DNA from: Clostridium_AM sp964554365
Lineage (GTDB): Bacteria; Bacillota; Clostridia; Clostridiales; Clostridiaceae
Length of the DNA: 64,000 nt
Assembly: GCA_964554365.1 (NCBI GenBank)
Contig: CAZKOJ010000002.1
Coordinates: 17,655-81,654 of the forward strand
Direction of reading: 5' to 3'
Made by a program: the position numbers and the translations under genes. Positions within the stretch are counted from its first letter, which is position 1. Each line of letters opens with the position of its first letter. The notes under the pieces are model-generated. The model was not told where the DNA came from, did not search any database, and saw only the letters and a program-made list of their open reading frames with translations. Positions 53,267 through 61,817 of this stretch are shown here, in pieces.

Positions 53267-54019
53267 ATGGAGGTTTTGTGTGCTGAAGATATTGTTAAGG
53301 TGTATGGAGGCACTTTAGGAATTAACTCTGCTAATGTATTAAATGGCATAAATTTGAGTATTGAAAATGGAGAATTCACTGCTATTATGGGACAATCAGG
53401 CAGTGGTAAAACAACTCTGCTTAACATCTTATCAGGCCTTGACACCCCTAATAGTGGAACAGTGGAAATAATGAATAAATATATAACTTCCTTAAGCAAA
53501 AAAGAAAAATCTATTTTTAGACGTGAAAATTTAGGAATTATATTTCAAAGCTTTAATCTTCTTGATAATATTACCCTTGCTGAAAATGCTGCTCTTCCTT
53601 TGATATTTAAGGGAATAGATGCTAAAAAAATTGATGAAAAGATAAAAGAATATTTTACGTTTTTCAATATATATGATATTAGAAATAAATATCCCTATAA
53701 TGTATCTGTCGGTGAGCAGCAAAGAGCAGCCGCATGTAGGGCGCTAATAAATGATCCCTATATTATTTTAGCTGATGAACCAACGGGAAGTCTTGACCCA
53801 AATACTTCAAAAAAATTTATGCAGTATTTGCAAAGTATAAATGAACAAAGAAAAGCAACAATTCTCATGGTTACACATGACATATATGCTGCAAGCTGCT
53901 GCAGTCGAGTGGTTTTCATAAAATCCGGAAAAATATTTGCAGATATATATAGCAAAGGAGATCAAAGTGCTTTTTTTAATAGAATATTGGATACTCTAGC
54001 AGTGATTAGTGGTGAATGA
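53267..54019 (+). CDS. ABC transporter ATP-binding protein (BceA-like)
   Basis: 250 residues. Walker A GQSGSGKTTLL, Q-loop IFQSFNLLDNI, signature VSVGEQQRAAACRAL (GEQQ variant of LSGGQ), Walker B IILADEPTGSLD and switch MVTHDIYAAS. The subfamily is that of BceA/MacB. ATG after GGAG. It lies 18 bases after the kinase gene and one base before the permease start. Confidence 0.93.
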   Translation: MEVLCAEDIVKVYGGTLGINSANVLNGINLSIENGEFTAIMGQSGSGKTTLLNILSGLDTPNSGTVEIMNKYITSLSKKEKSIFRRENLGIIFQSFNLLDNITLAENAALPLIFKGIDAKKIDEKIKEYFTFFNIYDIRNKYPYNVSVGEQQRAAACRALINDPYIILADEPTGSLDPNTSKKFMQYLQSINEQRKATILMVTHDIYAASCCSRVVFIKSGKIFADIYSKGDQSAFFNRILDTLAVISGE

Positions 54020-54020
54020 T

Positions 54021-55313
54021 ATGAATTTTGGGAAGATGCTTAAACAAAGTATAAAATTAAATTTAGATCAATATTTTGCATATATATTTTGTCTAATACT
54101 TTCAACTATATTCTTTTTTCTTGAATCAACACTATATAATTCATATGTAACAGCAATTGGGCAAAAAAATATTTTTATAGTACCATCAATTGCTGTCTTT
54201 AATACAGCATTATGGAGTATTTTTACGTATATTTCCTTTATGAAATACAGACAAAAGGAATTTATAACATTTTTGACTTTGGGCATGACATGTAATGAAC
54301 TTAAGATACTACTTTTCATAGAAAACATTTTGATTTTTCTTATATATGTGCCTATAGGATTAACTTTAGGTATTATATTTTCAAAAATCATTGTACTTTC
54401 CATATTTAAGTTATCAGGAATTTCTGCTTTTACTTTTCAGTTTAAATCAATTGTCTGCATAATTACTATTGGACATTATATTTCACTTACCATTATATTC
54501 ATTTTATGGACATTTAAATTTATTAATAGTCTATCAGTACTAAACATAACAAATTATGGAAATTTGCATATAGTATATTCTAAAAAGGAAAGGCTATTAA
54601 AAATATTAATATTCATTTTTATACTGTGTTATATTCATTTCAATGAAAGAATGGTCATAAACTTCCAATCTAGATACTATATTGACTATTCTTTAATATG
54701 TATAGTAGTAATTTATATATTATTTTTAATTTTAATAAAAATCTTTATGATTTTTATTAAAAAAAGTAAAAACTTTTATTATAAAAAAATTTTATTAATA
54801 AATGAATTAGAAGGTTCTTTAAAAAATAATAAAGTTATAATTTTCTTTATTGCATTCCTAAACCTAACCTTTATTATTAGTCATAGAATTTATGATTTGC
54901 CTAATGTAAAAACATTTTTTAATACTTACAGCATTTTTCGAGGGTCTTATTTTAATTTGATATATATATTTATTGTATTATTAAGTTTTATTGCTTCTGC
55001 TAATATACTATATTTTAAAATCAAAATAGATCTCTATAATTGGCAATTTAAAAAGGCCAAATTATATCATATTGGATTAATTGATGAAGAAATAAATACT
55101 ATATTAATATACAAGCTTAGATTAATATTTTTTTCACATGTATTTTTAACAACACTGACAAGTATTATATATATTTATGTTTTGAATATTAATAAAGAAT
55201 TCATGATAAATACAATTAAAATATTGATATGTTATTTTATTATTCAATTATTGGGATACATTATTACTAAACAAAAAATAATTAAAGATACTGTAAGAGG
55301 AGAACGTAGATAG
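54021..55313 (+). CDS. Short Bce-type FtsX-like permease
   Basis: 430 residues from the ATG at 54021. About eight to ten helices, including an FtsX-like block near residues 55-160 with FMKYRQKEFITFLTLGMTCN. BceB-type permeases usually have about 620-660 residues and a large extracellular domain between helices VII and VIII; here that domain is missing. The stop codon lies inside the terminator hairpin at 55302. It is either a short natural variant or a deletion derivative. Which peptide it senses is unknown. Confidence 0.8.
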   Translation: MNFGKMLKQSIKLNLDQYFAYIFCLILSTIFFFLESTLYNSYVTAIGQKNIFIVPSIAVFNTALWSIFTYISFMKYRQKEFITFLTLGMTCNELKILLFIENILIFLIYVPIGLTLGIIFSKIIVLSIFKLSGISAFTFQFKSIVCIITIGHYISLTIIFILWTFKFINSLSVLNITNYGNLHIVYSKKERLLKILIFIFILCYIHFNERMVINFQSRYYIDYSLICIVVIYILFLILIKIFMIFIKKSKNFYYKKILLINELEGSLKNNKVIIFFIAFLNLTFIISHRIYDLPNVKTFFNTYSIFRGSYFNLIYIFIVLLSFIASANILYFKIKIDLYNWQFKKAKLYHIGLIDEEINTILIYKLRLIFFSHVFLTTLTSIIYIYVLNINKEFMINTIKILICYFIIQLLGYIITKQKIIKDTVRGERR

Positions 55314-55350
55314 ATTTGTGTAAATTCAAATCTATCTACGTTCTTTTTTT
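55302..55350 (+). terminator. Terminator of the Bce-like operon (conserved-loop hairpin, copy 2)
   Basis: A perfect 17-base stem (55302-55318 with 55327-55343), loop TGTAAATT, then seven T residues. It includes the permease stop codon. Its upper part is shared with copies at 47374 and 59830. Confidence 0.9.
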
Positions 55351-55455
55351 GTTGAACTTTAGCACTATGTGGCTTTGAGTTAAACTCAGCTACATTAAAT
55401 AAAACCTTAATTCGGTACTATTTTTATTGGAGTTTCTCTAATTGAAAAATGTTTA

Positions 55456-56607
55456 TTAACTTTTAAAAGAAAACTTATATATTGTATCTCCATTACTATT
55501 ACTAACAAAATAGAAAAGACTGTTTCTATCACCGTCCCACTTCAAACGAGTTCCATATTTAGAACTGCTATAAACTGTTGTATCTGACCCTATTTTATCT
55601 TTATTAAAAAAAGCTGCATGCAACTCTGAAATACCGTTGCTAGTAGATATGTTATATGCAATCTTTTTATTATCTTTGCTCATTTCTATACCTAATATTT
55701 TTCCTTGCTTTAAATTTTTGTGAGTTTTATTCTTTACATTATATATGAAAATTCCACTACTTCCTTCAATATTTCCACAAAATATAAAATTACCATCATC
55801 TAAAAGTTGAAAATCATAAACATTCCCTTTTATTAGCTTCTTTGATACCCCTTTATTTTTTAAGTTTACTTGAAGTATTGTTGAATATATTTCACCATTA
55901 CTTTTAGTTGTTTGATATATATAATATACCATATTTCCATCTTTAGATGATATTAGCTCATACCTCCCATTATATTTATTACTTTGAGTATCTTTATTTC
56001 TTAGACTATAAATTTCATCTATGCTAATCAAATTATTTACTTCACCAGTATTTAAATCTTTCATAAATAAGTAATGATCACTAATACCAATATATTTGTT
56101 ATTATTTATAATTAAGTTGGCATGTGATGCGTTATCCATAATTTCTATATTACTCTTTGTCTCAACGTTGTATAAGCCTGTTTTTCCAACATTTTTCTTT
56201 ATATCTATATAAGAGTATATAACTTTCTTTCCATCTCCCGATACAACTATGTTATTTAAATAGCCAGTGTTAATTTTATAAATTTCAATAAGATTATTAT
56301 TATCTATATCTAAAGCATATATTTTTTCATTGGTTCCGAATATAACAGAATCATTCCCCAATATACTATAACTCAAAGCAAAATAAGGTATATCATTCTT
56401 TCGCACATTTTCTATACATATATTCTTTATTTTATCATTAGATTGATTACTAGTAAAAAGTCTGCTTTCTAATATAACAGTTTTGGTCTTTTTACTATTT
56501 AAGGTATATATGCAACTTAAAAAATAAAATAATAATATAAAAAGACCTAAAACTAAAGTCAAAATGACATAATTTTTATATTTTTTAAATTTATATATAT
56601 TATTCAT
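55456..56607 (-). CDS. Membrane-anchored beta-propeller-like protein
   Basis: 383 residues from the ATG at 56607, after AAAGGTG, overlapping the kinase stop by eight bases; an ATG at 56649 would lie deep inside the kinase gene. One membrane helix (about 12-34), then repeated strands of the kind SGDGKKVIYSY, SKDGNMVYYIY and SKDNKKIAYNI, suggesting a TolB-like WD-type propeller outside the cell. No enzymatic motif. Third gene of the regulator-kinase operon, so probably an accessory sensor or its target. Confidence 0.7.
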   Translation of the reverse strand: MNNIYKFKKYKNYVILTLVLGLFILLFYFLSCIYTLNSKKTKTVILESRLFTSNQSNDKIKNICIENVRKNDIPYFALSYSILGNDSVIFGTNEKIYALDIDNNNLIEIYKINTGYLNNIVVSGDGKKVIYSYIDIKKNVGKTGLYNVETKSNIEIMDNASHANLIINNNKYIGISDHYLFMKDLNTGEVNNLISIDEIYSLRNKDTQSNKYNGRYELISSKDGNMVYYIYQTTKSNGEIYSTILQVNLKNKGVSKKLIKGNVYDFQLLDDGNFIFCGNIEGSSGIFIYNVKNKTHKNLKQGKILGIEMSKDNKKIAYNISTSNGISELHAAFFNKDKIGSDTTVYSSSKYGTRLKWDGDRNSLFYFVSNSNGDTIYKFSFKS

Positions 56608-58054
56608 AACGATCACCTTTAAATTTAATAATAATTTCTGTGCCTTCATTAACTTTACTCTTTATATATATATATCCATCATGTTTTTCAACTATATCTT
56701 TTACAATAGAAAGACCTAATCCTGCACTTCCCTTTTCTCTTGATTGTTTCTTTGAAATCCTATAGAAGGGTTCAAACAAATTATTTATATGCTCTTCTGC
56801 TATTCCAATTCCCTTATCCTTAACCTTTAAGAAAATATATTTTTCTTCACGGTATGCTTCTACATCTACAGTAGAATTAACATTTCCGTACTTTATGGAA
56901 TTATCAATTAAGTTAATTAGTACTTCTCTCATCTTGTAAATATCACCATTTATGTTTGTATTTTCTTGAACTCTAGGACATACCTGTATATTATACTTTC
57001 TTGATTTTATATTCATTTCTTCACAAGTACTTTTCACTAGCTTTGATAAATTTATTTTTCTGAAGTTATAACATGTATCCTTTGAATAGGCCATAGAAAG
57101 TTCCAATATTTCTACCACCATATTATTTAACCTCTTGCTTTCACTTATAATATAAGAAGTTCCCTTATCAAAAAATTCTTTATCAGTAAAACCATTTTCT
57201 TTTATTATTTGAGCATAACCAAGTATAGTAGTTAAAGGAGTTTTTAATTCATGGGTTACGTTATCGAAGAAAGTTTTATTCTGTTTCTGAGCTTCTTTTA
57301 AGTTATCCCTATCTCTCCTAATAATCGATATCTGTTCTTTAATTCTATCTACCATTATTTTAAATCTATTTGAAAGTTCACCTATCTCATCTTTAGAGTT
57401 TATGTTTATATTTAAGTCAAAATCCCCTCTTGACACCTGCTCTGAACTTTTAATAAGTTCCATTATTGGCTTTGCTATTTTCCTTGAAATAATAATGGAC
57501 ACAATAAATACAATAATAAATATCAGACCTGCAAAAATGTTAATAATATACTTAAATCTATTGTTATAAATATAGATCTCCGAATAGTTTTTAAAATACC
57601 TTATAATACCAATAGAATTATTGTTTAATTCTACAGGATAAGACAGACTCACTATTACTTTATCTTCATTGTAATTAATCGTATAGGCTATCTGTCTATT
57701 AACTGCTTTTGAAAGGTCATTACTTTTTATATCATCTGTATTTAAAAAGTTGGAGTTTTTTTGCCCAGCAGCATTATAAACCTCAACATTATTTCCTATT
57801 TTAGAACTCAACTCTCTTGATATAGCATCTGAATCAGCTAAAAAATTAGCTTCATTAAATTCTTTATTGTTAATTAAAAAATATTGTTTTAAATATATGT
57901 CCAGACTTTTCTTCACTTCTATCATATCATTTTGTATTATATGATTGATGTTCTGTTCAGTTATTTTATAAGAAACAAAAATCAGGGATGTTAGTCCTAC
58001 AAATATTATTATAGAAAACCAGCCTAGTATTTTATTTTGTATTGAATATCTCAT
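56600..58054 (-). CDS. Sensor histidine kinase with HAMP domain
   Basis: 484 residues. Helices about 10-32 and 160-183 flank an extracellular domain of about 125 residues. HAMP follows (about 185-240), HisKA has NVTHELKTPLTTILGYAQI, and the ATP domain has DNSIKYGN, DKGIGI and GSAGLGLSIVKDI. It is the typical layout of WalK/ResE-like kinases. Follows the regulator gene by 12 bases. Confidence 0.93.
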   Translation of the reverse strand: MRYSIQNKILGWFSIIIFVGLTSLIFVSYKITEQNINHIIQNDMIEVKKSLDIYLKQYFLINNKEFNEANFLADSDAISRELSSKIGNNVEVYNAAGQKNSNFLNTDDIKSNDLSKAVNRQIAYTINYNEDKVIVSLSYPVELNNNSIGIIRYFKNYSEIYIYNNRFKYIINIFAGLIFIIVFIVSIIISRKIAKPIMELIKSSEQVSRGDFDLNININSKDEIGELSNRFKIMVDRIKEQISIIRRDRDNLKEAQKQNKTFFDNVTHELKTPLTTILGYAQIIKENGFTDKEFFDKGTSYIISESKRLNNMVVEILELSMAYSKDTCYNFRKINLSKLVKSTCEEMNIKSRKYNIQVCPRVQENTNINGDIYKMREVLINLIDNSIKYGNVNSTVDVEAYREEKYIFLKVKDKGIGIAEEHINNLFEPFYRISKKQSREKGSAGLGLSIVKDIVEKHDGYIYIKSKVNEGTEIIIKFKGDRYE

Positions 58055-58066
58055 ATTTTCACCTTT

Positions 58067-58762
58067 TTATATAAACTTATAACCAATTCCAAAAATAGTT
58101 TCAATAATAGACATACTTTTATTTTCATCTAGCTTCTTTCTCAATCTCTGAACATGTATGTCTATTGTTCTAGTACCTCCAACAAATTCAAATCCCCATA
58201 CTTTATCTAAAAGCTCTGATCTTGAAAAAACTCTTCCTCTATTTTCTGTAAGAAATAACAGCAAATCATATTCTTTATTGGTAAGCTCAACTCTAGAATT
58301 ATTTTTTAAAACTTCTCTTTTTTCTTTATATATATAAATATCATTGCAAACTTTTATACCTTCAAACTCTCTACTTTCAACTGACTCAGCCATTAACCCT
58401 ATTCTTCTAAAAATAGCTTTTATTCTAACCACAACTTCTCTAATATCAAAAGGCTTTGTGATATAATCATCTGCCCCTAATTCTATTCCAAGTATTTTAT
58501 CAATAGTATCAGATTTAGCAGTTATCATAACAATAGGTATAATATATTCCTTTGAGACTATTTTACATATGTCAAAACCGCTTATACCTGGCAACATTAA
58601 ATCCAGTATTAATAATTGAGGTTCAAACTCCTGTATTAATTTCAAACCTAATTCTCCATTAGGAGCAGTTTTTATAATAAATCCTTCTTTTTTAAGAGAA
58701 TAAGATAGTAGATCTGATATACTTTCTTCATCTTCAATAATAAGAATTTTCTTTTGTTCCAT
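58067..58762 (-). CDS. OmpR family response regulator
   Basis: 231 residues. Receiver with IIEDEESI pocket, aspartate in LLILDLMLPGISG and lysine in YITKPFDIREV. Winged helix ends with WGFEFVGGTRTIDIHVQRL and IIETIFGIGYKFI. ATG after GGTGG. First gene of a three-gene unit, divergent from a secreted protein gene that may be its target. Confidence 0.93.
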   Translation of the reverse strand: MEQKKILIIEDEESISDLLSYSLKKEGFIIKTAPNGELGLKLIQEFEPQLLILDLMLPGISGFDICKIVSKEYIIPIVMITAKSDTIDKILGIELGADDYITKPFDIREVVVRIKAIFRRIGLMAESVESREFEGIKVCNDIYIYKEKREVLKNNSRVELTNKEYDLLLFLTENRGRVFSRSELLDKVWGFEFVGGTRTIDIHVQRLRKKLDENKSMSIIETIFGIGYKFI

Positions 58763-58985
58763 TATTCCACCTCCATTTCTATAATAACTTATTTTTTGTA
58801 ATTTAATAATAGTAATTTATATATTTTACAACTTATATACAATTATCATAACGTATGAAACAATTAGATTTTATAATAAATTTATAAGGTTATTAACCTG
58901 GCAAATAGAGGAGGTGTTTACAGCGAGATTTATGTCTAATATACCTTATAATTTAAAGCTAAATTACTAAAAGGAGATTGATTTT

Positions 58986-59777
58986 ATGAAAAAAATATTA
59001 ATAACAACTGCCATAGCAGCCACTCTATTAACTACTTCAATGGGAGTTTATGCAGCTTCAAATACTAACAAGAATGCAGATGCAAAACCTCAAATAGTAT
59101 ATAAAGCTAACGTGCCTGCTATATCTAGTGACCTATCAAATAGTAAAGGATTTATTGAATGTACAAAAATCACTAGAGCAGATACTATTAGTAAGGATAC
59201 AACTTCTGTAAGTATGAGTTCGAATAATCCTATAAACTTTGATTCAAGAACACATCACATCAACAAAGCAAATGAAGAACTAGGTAATTATGTAAGCGAA
59301 TATACAAAAGATAGTGGAAAAAGTTTAGTTTTGCTTGAAAGGGACGCTAACGGTAAACCAATAGGCAGTGAAATTCAAACTGTTAACGAAAAAGCAGCAA
59401 AATATAATAATTCCTTATTTTCTAAAGAAACTTCCTTCTCAGCTATGAAAGCCAATTATGCTTCTAATAAATTTACTGCAGATGGAACCATTAAAACTCA
59501 GGATGGAAAAACACTAAAAAAAGTTTCCCGAACCCTTAAAGGCTTTATTAAAGGTTCTGCAGAGACGAATCTAAAAGAAACTGCTTACATTGATGAAGTT
59601 ACAGGACTTCCAACAAAAATAGAATTATATCAAGAAATTGATGGTAAGATGAATCTAGTAAATACACAAGTATATGAATTCAAGTATGTACCTGCAGATG
59701 CTGCTGAAGATATATTTGATACTAATGGAGTAAAGCAACTTCCTCAATTTAACTATGAGCGCAATGGAGTAGGTTAA
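58986..59777 (+). CDS. Secreted protein of unknown function
   Basis: 263 residues, ATG after AAAGGAG. A clear signal peptide, MKKILITTAIAATLLTTSMG, is cleaved near VYA/AS (about residue 23), and no cell-wall anchor follows. The mature part is lysine-rich and mixed alpha/beta, with FINDGT-like turns around KGFIKGSAETNLKETAYID; no family is recognised. The gene is divergent from the OmpR-type system by 223 bases, so it may be induced by that system or be its signal. It ends at a strong terminator of the conserved-loop family. Confidence 0.7.
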   Translation: MKKILITTAIAATLLTTSMGVYAASNTNKNADAKPQIVYKANVPAISSDLSNSKGFIECTKITRADTISKDTTSVSMSSNNPINFDSRTHHINKANEELGNYVSEYTKDSGKSLVLLERDANGKPIGSEIQTVNEKAAKYNNSLFSKETSFSAMKANYASNKFTADGTIKTQDGKTLKKVSRTLKGFIKGSAETNLKETAYIDEVTGLPTKIELYQEIDGKMNLVNTQVYEFKYVPADAAEDIFDTNGVKQLPQFNYERNGVG

Positions 59778-59829
59778 TAATCTTTACCAGTTTAATGGTT
59801 CAACTACAAAATGATAAAAATTTATAAGT

Positions 59830-59874
59830 AGCGTAAATAGATTTGTGTAAATTCAAATCTGTTTACGCTTTTTT
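59830..59874 (+). terminator. Terminator of the secreted protein gene (conserved-loop hairpin, copy 3)
   Basis: A 16-base stem (59830-59845 with 59854-59869) with one G-U pair, loop TGTAAATT, then TTTTTT. Loop and upper stem match the copy at 55302, while the lower stem differs at both arms in a compensating way. Confidence 0.9.
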
Positions 59875-60069
59875 GGTTCTTTCCAGTTGACCTGGTCAAG
59901 TATTACTTGAGGTTTTAAAAATTTAGTCAAGTATTCTTTGCAAATAGAGAATATAATTTGTATATCACCATGTTCTATATTATTTTTGGTGTTAGTATAA
60001 TATTGTAGACACAGAAAGCCGAACACTTTAAAATATATGTAATATTATAACATATGTTTATTAAAAGCA

Positions 60070-60100
60070 AAGCCGTATCAGATTTCTCCAATACGGTTTT
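60070..60100 (-). terminator. Terminator of the Ctc/L25 gene (repeated hairpin)
   Basis: CCGTAT and ATACGG arms around a 12-base loop, with T-rich sequence on either side. Nearly identical, loop included, to 43251-43279. Confidence 0.75.
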
Positions 60101-60130
60101 TTGATTCAATGATTATGTGTAGTTACTAAA

Positions 60131-60715
60131 TTATGCTTGAACTTCTGCTTCAGTGGATTCCTCCACTGTTTCATCTATTACTTTAGTTATAGTTGCATAT
60201 ACTTCATTTTCTTTATCATGTATTTTTATTTGCTTGTCCAAATTGAAATCCTTTAAAGTAATTGTATCTCCCAAATTTTTTTCTGATACATCTACATGTA
60301 GAACTTCAGGCACTAAGTCTATCTTTGCTAAAACATCAACTTCTGATTTATGCATCTGGAGTTGTAGTTGTCTTTTTCCTAGAGCTGCTTCCCCTTTAAT
60401 TGTAATAGGAATTTGTAATTTCACTTCATGATTTTTAGATACAAGTTGTACATCTAAATGTATAATATTATTTGAAACTGGATGTCTCTGAATTTCTTTT
60501 ATAAATCCAAATTTCTTATTATCTCCACATTTAATCCATAGTTTTACGCTTGAACCATGTCTGGCAAGAATTTTCTTTAGAGCTACTTCTTCAAATTTTA
60601 CTGAATCTGCTTCAGCAACACTATCACCATAAATTACACCTGGTATAAAACCCTCTTCTCTAAATTTTTTAGTTTTCTCTGTTCTTTTAGCTGCATTTAA
60701 AATAATTTGTTCCAA
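60131..60715 (-). CDS. ctc: Ribosomal protein L25/general stress protein Ctc
   Basis: 194 residues with the two-domain Ctc/TL5 layout. The N-terminal 5S-rRNA-binding L25 domain (about 3-92) has REEGFIPGVIYG and the C-terminal domain (about 95-185) has EVLHVDVSEKNLGDTI. TTG start, eight bases after AGGAG. It binds 5S rRNA in the large subunit; in Bacillus it is a general-stress protein. The long AT-rich leader with hairpins upstream may regulate it. Confidence 0.95.
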   Translation of the reverse strand: MEQIILNAAKRTEKTKKFREEGFIPGVIYGDSVAEADSVKFEEVALKKILARHGSSVKLWIKCGDNKKFGFIKEIQRHPVSNNIIHLDVQLVSKNHEVKLQIPITIKGEAALGKRQLQLQMHKSEVDVLAKIDLVPEVLHVDVSEKNLGDTITLKDFNLDKQIKIHDKENEVYATITKVIDETVEESTEAEVQA

Positions 60716-61023
60716 AATAAATCACTCCTATTGGCCTTTATTAAAAGCCTTTATTAATTTATGCAATCGCTAGCATCCGTAAGAGTTTTTTAAGCAAATT
60801 TATTAATAACAAATAGTTATTAATTTAAATTTACTTTAAGCTCCTCTTCTATTACTAGAAGAGTAAGTGGTTCGCACCAAATTAAAACTGTGTTCTCTAC
60901 TTATGCGGTAACGTTAGTGATTTAAACATTCAATTCTATTATAGCACTGTTGTCCAGTATATATATTAAAGTCTGTACCTCATATTTTCCTAATTGTATA
61001 AAAATACAACTTATTTTATATGT
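60716..61023 (-). promoter_or_regulatory. Structured 5' region of the Ctc/L25 gene
   Basis: No gene is seen in 308 bases. On the minus strand there are CTCTTCTA/TAGAAGAG around a GTAA tetraloop (60847-60866), an AT-only long stem (about 60795-60830) and, near 60756-60781, TTACGGATGCTAGCG followed by ATTGCATAAAT. That last motif resembles TTACGGATGGTAGCCATCGG at 63920-63939, just upstream of the LytTR regulator gene. A cis-regulatory RNA is possible. Confidence 0.4.
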
Positions 61024-61698
61024 TTATACATCTTTCGAAGCATTCACGCTGTGTGCCTTCACAGTAGTTTCAGTATCTACCCCATCACCAACACTATTTT
61101 CCCTAATAGTGTTATCAGCTGTGGCTTCTGCAGTACCATCTTTCTTAAGATTATCCATTTGTTTTTTATATTCCTTCATACCCCTTTCAATTAACTTTGT
61201 ACTTTTTGATGATTCTTTAATCTCAGACATAGTATACCTTAATGCCCTTTGTGCTGTATTCATATCGCCTTTCGCTTTGGCCTTTTTATATACTGAATAT
61301 GCAACTTTCCCAATTTTTTCATGAGATGAAGCTGAAGTAATACCCATTATAACCTCTTTATTTATTGCCTCGGGATTTTCACTATTTTCTTCTGCTATTT
61401 TTTGCTGTTCAGTATCCTTATCTTTTGCTTTTTTAACTTCTGGTTTTTCATTTAATTTCATAGCTTTTTCTTCTATTAATTGTTTTTCAAGTTCCTCAAG
61501 CTTTTTTTGTAGTTCTTTAATTGATTTATCCTTACTTTCTTTAGAGGAGTTACTTTCTTCAATATTTTTAATTTGCTCCTGTAACTGCAGCTTTTGTTTT
61601 TCTAGAGGACTCATAGCATTATTAGAAATGTTATTTTTCCCTTGACCTGTATATCCCATAGGATTAAAAGTTGCATTTGATACCACACCTATTCTCAT
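61024..61698 (-). CDS. Coiled-coil protein, FlxA-like
   Basis: 224 residues from the ATG at 61698, seven bases after GGAGG; the ATG six bases earlier is too close. The segment about 30-90 is a heptad-rich coiled coil (EKQKLQLQEQIKNIEES, ELQKKLEELEKQLIEEK), as in FlxA-like proteins. The rest is charged, alanine-rich and probably unstructured. No signal peptide or membrane helix. Role unknown; FlxA-like proteins are often linked with flagellar regulons, which a chemoreceptor elsewhere in the window makes plausible. Confidence 0.6.
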   Translation of the reverse strand: MRIGVVSNATFNPMGYTGQGKNNISNNAMSPLEKQKLQLQEQIKNIEESNSSKESKDKSIKELQKKLEELEKQLIEEKAMKLNEKPEVKKAKDKDTEQQKIAEENSENPEAINKEVIMGITSASSHEKIGKVAYSVYKKAKAKGDMNTAQRALRYTMSEIKESSKSTKLIERGMKEYKKQMDNLKKDGTAEATADNTIRENSVGDGVDTETTVKAHSVNASKDV

Positions 61699-61817
61699 AT
61701 ACATACCTCCTTTTTTGCTAATAAATACAAATATGTACTTATTAACATTTTCGGAAAATATAAAACAAAGCTAATGTTATTGTTGTGAATAAGCTTTTAT
61801 TTGTAGTGAATAATTTC

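Larger units (their letters stand above)
59778..60130. other. Intergenic region with two repeated terminators
   Basis: Nothing coding is seen in 353 bases. It carries the plus-strand terminator at 59830-59874 and the minus-strand terminator at 60070-60100, each belonging to a repeated family described separately. Confidence 0.6.

Noticed and set aside
60716..60930. Known riboswitch (preQ1, c-di-GMP, THF, T-box) before Ctc
   Set aside because: None of the conserved core words of these classes could be found; kept only as an unnamed structured leader.
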